From Hemicentrotus pulcherrimus (Eukaryota > Echinodermata > Echinoidea > Camarodonta > Strongylocentrotidae), in the NCBI GenBank assembly GCA_003118195.1, contig BEXV01000025.1:65926-129925 (forward strand): DNA of 64,000 bases, given 5' to 3'. Shown here in pieces: positions 23,358 through 36,545 of the stretch. Made by a program: the position numbers and the translations under genes. Every line of letters begins with the position of its first letter. Within the stretch, counting starts at the first letter, position 1. Under the pieces are notes generated by a model that was not told the DNA's origin, searched no databases, and saw only the letters and a list, made by a program, of their open reading frames with translations.

Positions 23358-23825
23358 TTAAAAGTTGTTGAAGAGTCGGGAGTTCTTCAGCTCCTGTGGA
23401 AGTGAATTCCACAGGGCTGGTCCGGCATGAGCAAAAGCTCGTTCCCCCCAAGATTTCTTTGAAAGCGGTATGTGTAGAAGACCAGAGTTGGAGGATCGAA
23501 GGGTACGTATGGGTTGGTAGAGGTGAACTAAAGACTGGTTGTATTCAGGAGCTGTTCTGTTCATGATTTGATGAACTAAAAGAAGGATTTTGAAAATTAT
23601 ACGGTCTTTTACAGGCAACCAATGGAGATTTTGTAAGATAGGTGTAATGTGACTTTGTTTGCTTGACAGAGAAATGATGCGTGCAGCTGCGTTTTGTAGT
23701 TTTTGTAACTGTGCAATTTGTGAATTTGGTAAATTATATAGTAAACTGTTGCCGAAATCCAAACAGGAAGAAATAAGTGAGTGAACAAGTTTCTCTGTTG
23801 CCGAATGAGTTTTTGTGCCTAACAT
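23358..23825 (-). pseudogene. C-terminal end of a CR1/L2-like LINE ORF2
   Basis: A 155-residue frame shows the conserved post-RT region: LQNAAARIISL, LHWLPVKDRIIFKI and ERAFAHAGPALWNSLP. In complete elements this follows the RT domain. The endonuclease and RT cores are absent, so it is a 5'-truncated copy, as usual for LINEs. The frame is intact, suggesting a fairly young insertion. Confidence 0.88.
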
Positions 23826-24426
23826 GATAATTCAAATTGAATCAATAATCCCCCCCACCCCTTATTATTTGATCATGTCGTTTTGGCCAAATACAGTCTC
23901 GTGTAGATTTGAAGTACTGTATAGCTTCTCAGGTTATTTTAATAGATTTAAAGGAAAAGAATAATACACAGTTTCAATAAGTTGTTCCTTTATCTTCTTA
24001 TCCTTTTCCTGACCTTGTTGGTTTGGAAGTTGAGAGTTTTCTGCTGGTACTCTCAGTCTGTAATTGAATCCAAAACATCGGCCATGAAATAAACATGGAG
24101 GATGGATGGCGTGTGGATAAACGCTTTCATTTATCTGCGGCGTGTAAGTAGCAAGGTGCATTTTCAGACAGAAATCAGGCTGGGGGGTCCGTGAAAGGTG
24201 GAGACATGTTAATAGACATGTATATGTAGTACATGTATGTGTCTTCTGGTGCATGCATGTGTTTGTAATTACATGTATACAATTTGCTTACAGAGAGGGA
24301 ACCCTTACCCTTCTCCCTGTCATAAACTTGCACAATTTTCTCTTCTTGTCTGCTGAAAATAAGCAGGGGTTAATTAATGTCTGTGTGAATATGGCATTCT
24401 GATCAGCTATTTTCTTCAAATATCAC

Positions 24427-24640
24427 TTGAAAACCAGAAGGAAGTTTAGTCGTATTAAGATAACACGTGTTATACTTAATGCGCCCTTCTGGTCAAAGCA
24501 AATGATGAAAGTATGTTGACTGAATATTCAGATTATATTGACTGCTGATAGCAAAATGGACATTGACTCTTATACCATTACATATAGGACTTACGATCTT
24601 CTGGTTCTCAGATATCATCTGTTGAGAGCAGCCAGGTTTT
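24427..24640. repeat. Foldback repeats, two diverged copies
   Basis: AAAACCAGAAGGAAGTTTAG pairs with ACTTAATGCGCCCTTCTGGTC (24427-24497) and has the near palindrome AACACGTGTT between the arms. A second partial copy is at 24591-24640 (TCTTCTGGTTCTCAGATATCATCTGTTGAGAGCAGCCAG). Confidence 0.6.
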
Positions 24641-26180
24641 TTTAATAAATGTATTAATAATACAAGTTGACCCTCTTATGGGTCTTGGTAGATATTATAA
24701 ATCAGTTTAATCATTCAGCAGGTACCCTCTGCTTACAGTTACCACTGACCCCTTTACATCCTATATCTTGTAAATTTTTAACAACATGTAACCTATCTTT
24801 TGCATGTGTCATGCACCTATTATTGCCTTATATTCCTACAAAAATAGGATTTTTCTTCCTATATTATCTCATCTGCATATCATACTTGCATTTGACAACC
24901 GTACTGATATATTCTCCCGCTTACACCAAAAAATATTTGTTAAAACAGAATGACAGGCTTTTGCAAATAGGTTAATGGAGATCCTTGCTGCACGTGTTGC
25001 CAACTTGAGACCATTTAATTTTGAAGATACGAGTAAGCGAGCATGCTGATATAAGTGTGCTTATACATGTACACTGCCGTGTTGATTGACAAGCATGACA
25101 GGATAAAAATTGAACCTGTGTAGTCAATTACTTATATACTTGTGACTTTGGGGAGAACTCAGGGTGCCATAATGTTCTCCCATGCATGAAATACATGGGA
25201 CAGTTATGTTTGATCAATGTCAGGTTTAATTAAACATAAACCAATGTGATTGATGCATGTATCTATGTAAGATTATGAAATAGTTCAGTATCAAATGCAC
25301 AGCGAGTTTGTTACAATTTTCATAATAAATGAGACATTATAGAGAATTCAGTTAGCTGCTCAGTAAAAGTGTTTCACCTCAGAGGTATAGCGTAAAGATT
25401 CAGATTCTGTTTGCTATACATGTAAAATAAGATGAAAATATTAAATTTAGAAATGCAAAGTTGAAATAAGGCATATCGAAAATAAAGCAAAACTTGAATT
25501 ATATTCCACTTTTGACTTGCTTAAATATTTTTGTTGTTGCTCAGTTCAGAAAAGAAATGCTGTGCAACAATTAAATTAAAGAAAATGTGCCAAATTGACC
25601 ATTTATTCAGATTTCTGAACTTCATCAGATATGATAAAATGAATATGAGAAATCACTAGCTGTTATCAAAATAGCATTGAAAGTCTCTGATTTATTGCTT
25701 ATTAAAGACTAATGTTATATGTTTTGATATCTAATTAACTGAAAATCATGCAGGCAAGCAGGCATGAAAAATATGTCAAAACATTGATTATTATATCCTT
25801 TGAAGCTATATTTTTATGTGGTTATAAAACAAAATGGTTTAAATCTCTGCCTACAAGTCTAATGGATTGTTCCTCCAGCTTGATACGAGAGTATGATAGC
25901 TTTTTAAATCAGAAATTCAGATTTAGTAATGTACTCATAAAACATGTGCATTTTGTTGGAATATAATTTAATGACATTCTCTTTGTGGCACCCCCATTGT
26001 ATAAAATGGTAGAGCCTCAGTGAGACAAGCCTCAATTCATCTCCGCAAGCCCACTTAGTATGCACGTTATCAGCCGCTGCAATTCCTCATTACCTCTCCT
26101 ATGTGAGGCTCAGTAATTCTGTATGCATTCAACACACAGCACACACACACACATACACACATCCACCACCTTTTCAGCTC

Positions 26181-26184
26181 TTTC

Positions 26185-26230
<46 letters not shown>
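26181..26230 (+). repeat. (TC)n microsatellite
   Basis: CTCTCT-rich run preceded by CA repeats at 26140-26160. Long open frames across it are artefacts of the repeat. Confidence 0.95.
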
Positions 26231-26233
<3 letters not shown>

Positions 26234-26499
26234 ATCTCATACTCTCGCTCACTTTCATCTGTTCCCTCTCACGCTCTCTCTCACACACTCGCATGCATAC
26301 TGTCTGTCTCATACATGGGACATCGTTAATAACTCAGTGCACACATTGTGTCTCCATTGCTATGTGCTATCAGAGGGAGAAAGCTCTTGTCATATGATTA
26401 GATTCATAGAAGAGAGGATACCGCAAACGCTGATGCACCTTTTTTGGAACGATAACAACATCCATAGTGTGAAAAAATTGTTCCTGGTGGAGAATTTCT

Positions 26500-28133
26500 T
26501 TCAACCAAGGTTGCCATAATATCAGAACGCCGGAACCGCCTCTTCGAAAGGAAAGGTGGTGGTTTGGGGGGCAAGTGTGCCTCATGGGCATGGCAGCATA
26601 TGAGATAGGAGTACCCCGTCGTGGTTCCTCACGAATCGCTCGCAAGAGGACGATACCTGCGCATTGGAACACCCAAGGGGAATAGCAAGCCTAGTGGTGC
26701 AAGCTGACATGTGCATGTATAATGAATGGAGTGACACTGCCTACATACGGCTCTGGTGTGAAGAATACATCCACATCTTATGGTGATTACTTGACGCAAT
26801 TGTGGGCTCGGTCTTGCTGCAACAGTGTCTCCAGCAGCTCAGAGACACATTTCTTAATCCCTGGTGGACACCTAATGCTTGCGGCATTACTCATTTCTCA
26901 TCATCTTCCTCCGGAATCCATGCTACCGGTGCCGCCGGTATATTGAGTATTGTGTATTGTGAGATATTGATATTCAAGGTGACCTCTTCAAGTGCATATC
27001 CTACTCTTTGTTTAATTACCTTCATGAATGTAACATTCCAGAAGTGATGACAGTTTGTGTTTGAAATGTGCAATAGCTTCAGTGGACTATAGACTGCTGC
27101 TTTATGAATATCCCATTCAACAAGCCTCCCAGCAAGGCCAGATATCAAAGGACTTCTGTCTTGACATGTCTGAAACTTGATGTATTGCTTCAAAGAGACA
27201 TGTCATATGATGGATGTGAACTGCACTGCCTATGACCTGTAGTTCTCGAGACAATCGTGAAATAACTTGCGAAATAAAAAGCTGATACGCAAAGCCTCAT
27301 ATTCCAGTAGATGCTACTATACTTTGCTAGAAAAAGACAATAGTCGAACATATTGCACATTCTCCAAAGAAGCTTTCATGTAACAAGTGCATCTTACAGC
27401 GAGATAAAGAAGTGCAATTGAAAGCATTAAACTATACTTATAGAAAAGCAAGCAACAGATTTCTTTTACGATTGTATATATTAATTTGTCATTTTAAAGT
27501 TACTTCCAAAGTTTTTGCCTATGCAATTTATGTTGGTTTCTTTTTTAAAAGAATTTTGCGTGTATTTTTTAATTTCTAAACATTTTTGGTGCCTCATTGC
27601 GTATATTCCGTTTGTTAGAGATTATTTTTTAACAGATTTAAATATCTAAAATCATTTTGTTCTGCTGCTTATTGCTGTCTCTGTAAATCTTCCACTGGAA
27701 CAAGTTATTAGTTTTTTGCATTTGAGTTGAGATCTTCTCATAAACAAAGAATTCAGCTCAATCTGATGGTTGAAGCATCAAGTCACTCTAATTCTGAACT
27801 CACAAGTGATTACATAACGACTTAAGCGCCCTGGAAGCAACAGCATTGTTTCACTTGCACCTGTCTCTGAGTGTAGCCTAAAGACGACTCTTCACATACA
27901 TGCACAAACTGGACTTTACAGTCTGAACACATCAGGAAACAAATCTGACCACTGATTCTTTAGAGTTTTTCGGCAAGCTCTCCAAGAACTTCTGCGGGCT
28001 TGGAAGCCTTGGATCAAGTGTTCATCGCCAGGTTCTGGATTATTCATCTATTCTAGTGGATATGGAAAGAGATACGTCTATAGTGGAATAAGGAGACATT
28101 TCAAAACGATTTCTTGGTGGGGGTAAAGTCACA
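26500..28133 (+). promoter_or_regulatory. Putative promoter / 5' UTR region of the internal CACNB start
   Basis: This stretch precedes the internal ATG at 28134. It is lower in simple repeats and locally richer in CG dinucleotides than its surroundings (for example 26520-26660 and 26910-26945). The last ~300 bases before the ATG (27820-28133) are of balanced composition and contain no MITE or SINE, as expected of a transcribed leader. I see no convincing TATA box or initiator, so the transcription start cannot be placed. The region is inferred only from the position of the first exon. Confidence 0.3.
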
Positions 28134-28214
28134 ATGACATGGGCAAAGCGAGACCGTGGATCGTATTCGTCAGTCAGTCAGTTTGATCCCGATTACCACA
28201 TGTCGACGGACGAG
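28134..28214 (+). CDS. CACNB: CACNB alternative first coding exon (27 codons, internal start)
   Basis: The ATG opens a 27-codon segment beginning MTWAKRDRGS and ending YHMSTDE, closed by the consensus donor GAG|GTACGT. The last codon is complete (phase 0), as the common exon at 47625 requires; the product continues ...[12 protein letters not shown]. An in-frame TAA at 28089-28091, with no ATG between it and 28134, supports this start. No good acceptor lies just upstream, fitting a first exon. It sits inside the long-isoform intron, so it implies an internal promoter. The peptide is not similar to the vertebrate short N-termini I know (for example the MYDNLYLHGFEDSEA type). Coding status rests on phase, donor and start context, not on family similarity. 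Confidence 0.75.
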
Positions 28215-30560
28215 GTACGTTAATCTTACATCCTATAAAATGACGTAATAGCTTTCAAATGATGCTTTTTTCCTGCCGATATCAAAATAACAAATAAGAT
28301 TACTCCTTTTTACTTAAACCATATATAACCACAAAGGCTTTCAGTATTGTATCAAGAGTAAGCATGATTTTCTAATTACAGTTAACCTTGCCTTTATCTT
28401 TTCCCTATCGAAAACATGTACGGACAATTTATTCAGTGCGTGCTGTGGTGATATACTCTGCATCCAAATCCCAATGAATAGCAAATTGACGACATGGGTA
28501 TATGCCTCGTTCCCAACAAACAAGCGTGCATTTGCAAGTATGAAGTGTTTCTTGCTTGACATATTGATCATACTTTTTAAAACGGTTAATGCTCCCTTTA
28601 CAATCTTTGAAATATCTTGACAGTCTGTTGTGTAAAAGTTTTGTTTTCGTTCATTTTTTCCCTTTTCAATATCAGACCTTGCTTGGTGATGAGCTATCAG
28701 TTATATACGGGCACATCACAGGGAACAGGGGTACATGGTTAGAGAGGCGGCTATGAGAGAGAGATTACTATTACCTTAGTGATTGCAATCACTAAAGTTG
28801 ATTTGACAACTAATGGTTGTTATTTTCCCACTTAAAGACATTTTCAAGCCGTTTCATTTTGAGGGAAGTTCTAAATTAGAATTATCTTTCAAATGCTGTT
28901 GGAATTTATAACCTTTTCATATTTTTTGGCCTGCAAATGGGACATAGCTCCTTTAAGAGGTTATCTGGCACATTTTATGTCAACAACTTGTGCGAGGTTG
29001 ACTGTGTGTCATATGTCCTTGTGCTGCCCACACATCTCAAAAGGTGTGAGGCACCAGGCTACTGAGGTTGCATTAGGTTGATATATTGAAAGTTTCTGCA
29101 AGTTTCAAATTGATATCATAGATCTATATTAGGATATCGTTGAACTTTGCATAGAATCAATGATTTGTACCGTCCAATCAAAGATTATATACCAGACGTC
29201 ATGTTTATCTTGTAGCAGATTCACAACAATGTGAGACAAATTTGTAGAATGACAAGGCCTTCACACAAAAACCTGAAAGATCTGCAACATGTTGATTTTG
29301 TTTTTGGTGCCTTATTTTTTGTCAGTTTCTTCTTCAGTTTCTTCAGTGTAAGGAATTTGTGCATGACAATTTCCACTCTTGACTCCCATTTTGATAACAT
29401 CTCAGATCTTCACATCTCCAATTATAAAGGGATTTAAATTCTCTACAGATTGAACACTCATGAAATAAGCAAAGCTCTCATAGAAGTAGACGTGACTGTA
29501 TAGCATTTCGTATTTCAAAGCATATAAAAAGTGCCATGCAAGGTCAGAATGGAAATACATTAAATGAAACTTGATGAAAACGTTCTTTATTTGTTTTCCA
29601 TCAGTGAAACAGTAATTGTTGAGAGTAGCTGGATAATGTTAACCCGAGTATTGAAATATTTGAACGAATTTTTCAGAAATCGCACATTTCATTTACCACA
29701 ATAATGCAGATTAACTTTTAACTGAATACAACACCGAACAATAATAAAATGCTGCTCTTTTGTAATGCACATGCAATTTTTATGAGTTGAAAAATTAACT
29801 TAATGGATATAGAATTACAATCTTTTTGTATCCATGTGCTTTTGTCACTATTCATTTTATCTTGCATGAAATTTTTGGTATTGTTTCCAAGCAAATAGAA
29901 TTATTCTAAATTCCAGCTCTTACTTGTGTTCAAACATGCAAAACGGTACAGCATGTAGCTTAACAGGCTTACAGAATTCAAAGATAAAGACACTGTTATT
30001 GTACGACAGACTGTTCATACATGTATTTCATAAAAGAAGCCAGTGAAATTCAGCCACATGCAACCTCATCTCTGATGAACATTTCTTGATTAATTTATGC
30101 AATGGTAAGTGCAGTTACTCATACACATGAACAATAATATTGCAGCGGCAATAACAAGCCATGCTTCGGGGAAAGAAAATCAATGATTATAACACTTCTG
30201 TCGAGATACACCCATAGCCTATCGTAATAAGGTTGCAATCAACAGAGGGGGGGGGGGGTGTTTTTATGGCGTAGGCTTGCAATGGTCTTGTTCATATCAT
30301 GCAATGGTTGGCTTGTGTACTGGTTTTGCATTATGACTAGTTTCAGATAATCATTAAAACTGGGTTATTTGTGTGGATGATGAACATGCTTTTTAAAAGA
30401 ATCAGTATACCGGTCCAGGTCTTTTGTATGACTGAAAATATGTAAGTTTTAAAGAATTTAAGAAATTGTTAAAAGCATGTATATAAAAAAAAAGGAAGCT
30501 TCGATCATAAAAAAGCTTGTCTTGTGGTCATAAACATTTCTCAGTTGCACCTCAAAAGAT

Positions 30561-30591
30561 GTTGTTGTTGTTGTTGTTGTTTTTTTTTTTT
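30561..30591 (+). repeat. (GTT)n followed by poly-T
   Basis: Six to seven GTT units, then a T run and GGGGGG. Confidence 0.9.
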
Positions 30592-32474
30592 GGGGGGAGG
30601 ACATAGTTCCTCAAATAAATGGAATGACTGTAAACAAACAAAATAATGTTAGGTAAAATGCCAAGTAAAAACTTTTTTTTTCATAGAAAGAGGACCAACT
30701 TTTAATCATTAACAAACGCTAAATTTCTGTGACAAATTTACTCTCGGCAAATCAAATGCCACATTTTCTGAAGCTTATAAAAAGTTATTGTCACTTGTTA
30801 TTGGTACCAAGTTTTATGAAAGTGGACCTAGGATTACTTATAAAGCTTATGTTCATCCCTGGTAAATGGATGAATTTCTGTGGATGCTTTTGTAGATTAA
30901 ATTATATAGTCATTTCTTGAAATGGTAATTCCCTTTGTACTCATGCTGTCAAATCTAGAAGAGAAGGTACTGTATTTTCTGAAATGTAACTGAATTTGTT
31001 TTTGGGTCGTGTATTAGGGGCCCGTGTCTAAATACCCTTTGACTTGTGTTTCAAGCAAGGGTTGTAATTGCCTTCATGGATGACTTCCGTTTTAAGTAAG
31101 CTTTGTGACAGCTCGCATACGAAGCTAAAAACCAGGTGAAGATGTAATGAGGCGGAAAAATGACAAGACACTGATTGCTTTAACAGACCAGACCTTTTCT
31201 AGACAAGCCAGTCATCCCGAATTTAGCGACAAACGAAAAAAATGTGGAAAACTGACATGGGCCATGCATTACTCCCAGATGTGTTCAGAAATGGTGAGAC
31301 TTTATAACAAAAGCATGAATGCTTTATACAAGGTTACATTTAGATACGAGAAAATGTGTTCTGATGAGTAATTACTGCATGCATGTACAACACACCTTTT
31401 GAGATTATCTGTAGCTCAACAGTGAAGTGTGTATGCATCGGCTATGCGGCATCATAAATGAGTGTGTGTGTGCAATGGCGACATGCATGCATTTTAGGAA
31501 AGGATGGGAAAATCTGACTCATGCAGGTTTGGACATGTACACAGCTCATGGTTTTGAGGCGGATGATGAGCTTGGGGGAGGGAGGGAGGGGGTAGGGGTG
31601 TAAATGTAGCAGCCGGGTTATGGGTTATGGGTTAAAAGGATTTTTATTTAGAACAGAAGAACATAAGAACTAATGTTCATCTGTATATTTAGCTGTTATT
31701 AAGTGATTATGTAACCAACTCATTTCGGGGGGGGGGGGGTGAATTGGGTGCAAGTAATAAATACATATAAGGCTATCAAGTCGTATGTAAAGCCAATATT
31801 TCTATATGATTATTGGTTTATAAAATCTATGTCTAGTGTTCATAATTGTGTTTTAAAAAAAGAAGATAAAATAAGGGAAACCTAAGCTATTAATCACCTA
31901 ACCACATACCAGTATATCTTGATTTGCAGTGTTTGGAATTAATGAACACATGTCAGGTGGAAAAAAAAGCATCTTGAGTTTCCCAATGAAAGGGTCACAG
32001 AAAAAGTTATCTATGAAACATGATAGCTGAAAGTACCATTATCAAAGTATGATGTTCCAAGACATAAAGATCCATCCATCCCCAATAAATAAAAGAAAAA
32101 AACGGAAGAGAAAAACCCTTGTTTTTAAATTTGAGTATGTTAATCCAGCATTTCCAAAAGGTAGTAAAAAAAAAAGAGAATAGCTAAGGGTATGATCGAA
32201 AGTCATTGTTTTCTGCAATGCATACGTGTAGATCACTTTCAGTGTGGTTACAAGTACCTGTAGCGAAGCATTAGCTTGAAGCTTGGAGCGATGATAATGT
32301 CTGATGCTGGGTATACGCCTACATGTATGTTATAGACGCTAATATTGGCTGACGGTACGAAGGGTAATCTAGCTCTGATGCGGGTATCCTTGAATCCGAC
32401 CACAATGTTTAATTATCATCACATCCAATCTAATGGCAAGGGATGGGCCACGGAGAGAGACTGTAGTCAGACTC

Positions 32475-32900
32475 TCGAGTATAATGGGACAGAACACTCC
32501 TGATTAACAGAGTGGCAAGTCTTGCGTTGCCATTAACCCCTCCAATGCCGTGGGTTCCAAAGAGGCTATTACTCACGCGTAAGGGTAATGGAAGAGAATA
32601 CTCAATGATGAACAGAGTGGAATGTCTTGCATTGCCTTTTAAACTCTCCAACTGCCACAGGTTCACCTACTGGTTCAAAAGAGGCTGTATTCAGGCTCAT
32701 GTATAATGGAACAGAACACTCATGATTAACAGAGTGGCAAGTCTTGCGAGCTTTGCGTTGCCTATAATCAGGAGGTTGTACACAGACTCATGTATAATGG
32801 AACAGGATACTCATGGATTAACAGAGAAGCAAATCTTGCATTACCTCTGAACCTTCTACTACCATACATGCAGGTAGCAAAGAAACTGTATTTAGAGTCA
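32475..32900. repeat. Degenerate minisatellite, about four ~100-base units
   Basis: The core GTATAATGG(G/A)ACAGAACACTC...GATTAACAGAGTGGCAAGTCTTGC begins near 32480, 32583, 32701 and 32793. Spacing of 92-118 bases shows divergence and indels between units. Confidence 0.8.
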
Positions 32901-35188
32901 AGGATCCCTACTACAGAATTCCCATGCCATTGCAAAACCTAACAAAATGTCTTTTTGTCACATGAAATACAGTGTGATATGTTTGCCAACTAGATTATTC
33001 TGAATGTTGGCATTCATTTCATTCCCAAAGCTTTGAGCACGTTTCATTACATGATTTCTTCATGTACCACATTGCTTTCCAGTCAAACGAAATGTTAAAG
33101 CATCCAATATTCATTGTCCAAAGAAGTGATAACAAAGATACATGTACAACAGAATGGGAGGATCATTTTAAGAATACCGATCATATGAAATATCTTATAA
33201 AAACGGACATTATCTGCTGAAGATATGAAAACACTATCTTAAAAAAATGCTCCTCTTTGACTTTTTCTTATTTTACATATCTTAGAAGTTGACGTTTGTC
33301 TTCATACTATTGAAAAGTTAGATCTTTCATTAGAACAGTATTTACGTATTAAAATGTCAAAAATGGCAATTCAAAAGAAGAAAAGAAAAAAAAAATGACT
33401 ATCAAACTAAGTCTATTCAGAGTGAATGCATGGCAGTTCATTGGTGAAGACATATACGCCAAGCTTGAATGTACATTGGAAGATGAATACCGGCCTAATT
33501 GAAGGAATTTGCATAATGAAGTCATGACTGATTTGTTGATGAATGGTGGTGTAGGTTCAAAAGAGTAATTGCACGTGTCTGAGTCACAGGTATGGTATGA
33601 AGCTGCATTTTCCATTAGGGTTGAAGTGGATAATTACCACTTTTACCAGAAACATTCCAAGGTGTGGTCTGTAATCCCTCCCATTGCTGATGTACACATT
33701 TCCAAGTGATTTTTTTTAATTTATTGGTTTCCATGCTGTAATGATTAAGGACACTCCCCGTTTGACCTTTAATGTCACATTGCTCCCTGATTCAGCTTTT
33801 ATCCCATCACATTATAGGTTTCATGAATGAAAATGAAGCTGTTATCGTTAGGTTAATGAAGTTCATCGTTTTGTCTTGTCAACAAATTTTTTATCTTCTC
33901 TTTTACATATATGTGTCTTGCCAGAACACTTTTATATTTTTTCCTCATATTCGTTTCTTGGACAATTTCCTTACCATTTCTGTACTGCTCTAACCAATGT
34001 CAGTGGAATTTTGTCTTTCTCTTCCTTGCTTCCTCTCCCTCACTTTTTCTCCATTCCTCTTCTTCCTCCCTCCTTCAATATTTCCTATCAAAACACGTCC
34101 CTTTCCAACTCATCTTTTTGTCACATGTCCCGAAAATGTGAATTGTCTATCCCTGATATTCCTTATTTAATGGTCTCAACATTGACTCAAACATCAATCT
34201 TATATCATTTGATACATTCTCACACATTTGAATTATTCAAATGGCTTTAAGTATCTTGAAGGATTAGAATACATCTATATTTACTTTTCGTTCCTCTGCT
34301 TTGTCTCAAATTAGCTCTCATATACATTATTCAAAAGGTTTTGATCAAGTATCTTTTAGGATTATGATATATATACATATTACATTTTTCTTTGTTCTGC
34401 TTTGGCTCATCCTATCCGGTTTTTTTTTTCTTCTTTAAAATCATTGCTTATAAACCTATAATATCGCCTATTGATGCATGATCATTTGATACTCTCTCTT
34501 TACATTATTCTAATGGTTTTGATAACAAAAATCTTGTAGGACTATGGTATTTTATGCTTAAATGAATATAAAGATTGTAAGAAAGATGGGACTATCATCT
34601 TTAGATGTGAAAATACTCTCATAAATAGGATATTCATAAAATCAGTCAATACGATTTCAATGAAATGATTGCAATATTGGTACGGAAGTTAGTCATTGAT
34701 GTGGACATCTGACATGGGCTTCAGTTTGTCAAAGAGGCAGGGTTAAATCAAGGGAGACAGTTTGGTTTGACATGTAGGTTAGGGTTAGGGTCAGGTAAAG
34801 TGTTTGGTCTAGGGTTGACTTAAGGAATTTACCAAGTATAGAAAAGAAACCACAGGCCAATTTCTTGGGAGCATGTGTGTCCTATGACCATTTTGTCAAA
34901 CCTGCTCACGTTCATCTCATCATTGATGTACTGTTGAGGAACATAGAAATAGTTTCCTATAAAGCAAGAACTATTTCTCAACTACATAATCAGGCTACAT
35001 CGCACATGTACATATACCTCTTATAAAGTGTTAGCACCCATTATGCATGTAGGTGTATAATACGTGCAACGATTACACACCTGTTCCGTTATCCTGCCAA
35101 TAGAACAACAACAAAACGCTAAAATGTGTCAAATTTTGAACCTCAAACTTTCTTGTACACACCTGTTGTTTTTTTGTACTACTTTAGG

Positions 35189-35212
35189 TATATATATATA
35201 TATATATATATA
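35189..35212. repeat. (TA)n microsatellite
   Basis: About 12 TA units. Confidence 0.9.
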
Positions 35213-36083
35213 GGAAGTGTTTTCATTTATCCATATTAATTTTTCATGGTTTCCCCAGTGTATAGGGTCGTTCACACACGACTCTGCAAACCTTAAACAA
35301 GGAAGGGAGATGCAGTATGAACACAATTTAGGGATTGCAAGGTACATTTATCATGTGTTGCATCTAAAGTTCATCAATTTTTTTCATCAGTTTTTCGTTT
35401 TCTTTTTCTACATTATAATCCAAATCTGCATTGAATGATTTATATTCTCTAAAAGGCCTATCAGTGCGGTCACCTTTAAGGTATGAGCCAGTTTTATAGT
35501 TGCAGTCTGAGCATGAGCATATAAAGGTCATTGCAGACCAAATTGTGAAATAAATGGAGACAAAATACTGGATACGTGCTCATGAAAGTGGTGTAACCAT
35601 CATTAATGTATGCACAAGCAGTGCACTCCATGATACGCAGGTGGAAGTATTCATTGAAAAGGGGAAAGCACCTCCATCGCTGTAGGAGGGATTATTTCAA
35701 AATGTACAAAGTGGGACCTCTCCATGTTTTGAAGATCTGTGGATATTCGGGGTCATTTGGGACATGTGCTAATCGTGACGTGGTCTATTACTATCACTAC
35801 ATTTGTAATGATAAGATGGTCAACAGCAGGGGAAAAACTTGATGATTTGTCCTTGTATGTGTATAATTAAGATGGACGCTTGTGACCCAAGGTATTTTGA
35901 AAGCATCAGGTAACCGCATGAGTCAGGAGAGAATAATGACACTTCAGTCATCATACATGCAGATGTAGAAATGATTATTGGAAAGCTGTTTCTCTTTCAC
36001 TCTCCATTAGGAAAGCATTACGATTGTAAACTTGCCCAGCCCAGATCTAAACCGAAATGTAGTAATATGCAATAGGTCTTCTG

Positions 36084-36545
36084 CAGAGCCAGAAGGGCCT
36101 TAACTACGTGCCAGAGGATTTAAGTAAATGCCCTTATTACTCTCAAAAGAAAAAAATTACTATAGATTAGCACTACCCACTTTAGCAGGGATTGCAATTA
36201 TTATTTCTCATTGGCTAAGAGGCAATGTCTTTACTGCATGGTTTTTTGATATATATATATTTAATGCCCTTCTGGCTCTCAACAGACACATTTATTTAAA
36301 ATTTAGCTTTTGACTATTAAATTTGACAGGCACATGCATTCCAGACCAGTTCTTATGTTTCATCTGCTGAATGCCAGAAGGGTATGGATTTAATGGCCTT
36401 TTGGCTCTCAAAAGATTGAAAATGTTTGCTTGTGACTGATTAGAAAAGGAATCGCAATACTTATTTGTCATCTGTTAAGACCTAGAAGGGTCATTATGCC
36501 ATACAGTCGTAAGCATGGATTGAGTGCCTTTGTGGTTAGGTTAAC
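36084..36545. repeat. Cluster of foldback repeats
   Basis: Arms are visible at 36084 (GCAGAGCCAGAAGGGCCTTAAC), 36261 (TTAATGCCCTTCTGGCTCTCAACAGA), 36362 (ATCTGCTGAATGCCAGAAGGG) with 36390 (TTAATGGCCTTTTGGCTCTCAA), and 36470 (ATCTGTTAAGACCTAGAAGGG). Right and left arms alternate, forming hairpins. Confidence 0.75.

Larger units (their letters stand above)
15471..28133 (+). other. Intron sequence between the two alternative N-terminal exons
   Basis: No coding segment is supported here. It holds a G-rich block (15991-16081), a 25-base palindrome (17225-17249), a SINE/LINE-tail fragment (19098-19250), a split MITE (19520-21166), a LINE C-terminal fragment on the - strand (23139-23825) and a TC microsatellite (26181-26230). 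A GC-richer patch at 21370-21600 has no recognisable content. The remainder is unremarkable AT-rich sequence. Confidence 0.6.

Noticed and set aside
26070..26519. 138-residue and related frames across the TC microsatellite
   Set aside because: Same artefact of dinucleotide repeats.
26370..26672. 100-residue - strand frame with basic N-terminus
   Set aside because: No recognised domain and no supporting context; probably part of the leader or promoter region of the internal CACNB start.
34771..34800. Telomere-like GGTTAGGGTTAGGG
   Set aside because: Only two imperfect units; similar loose GGTTAGGGTTAAGG words at 18795-18850 are also isolated and not arrays.
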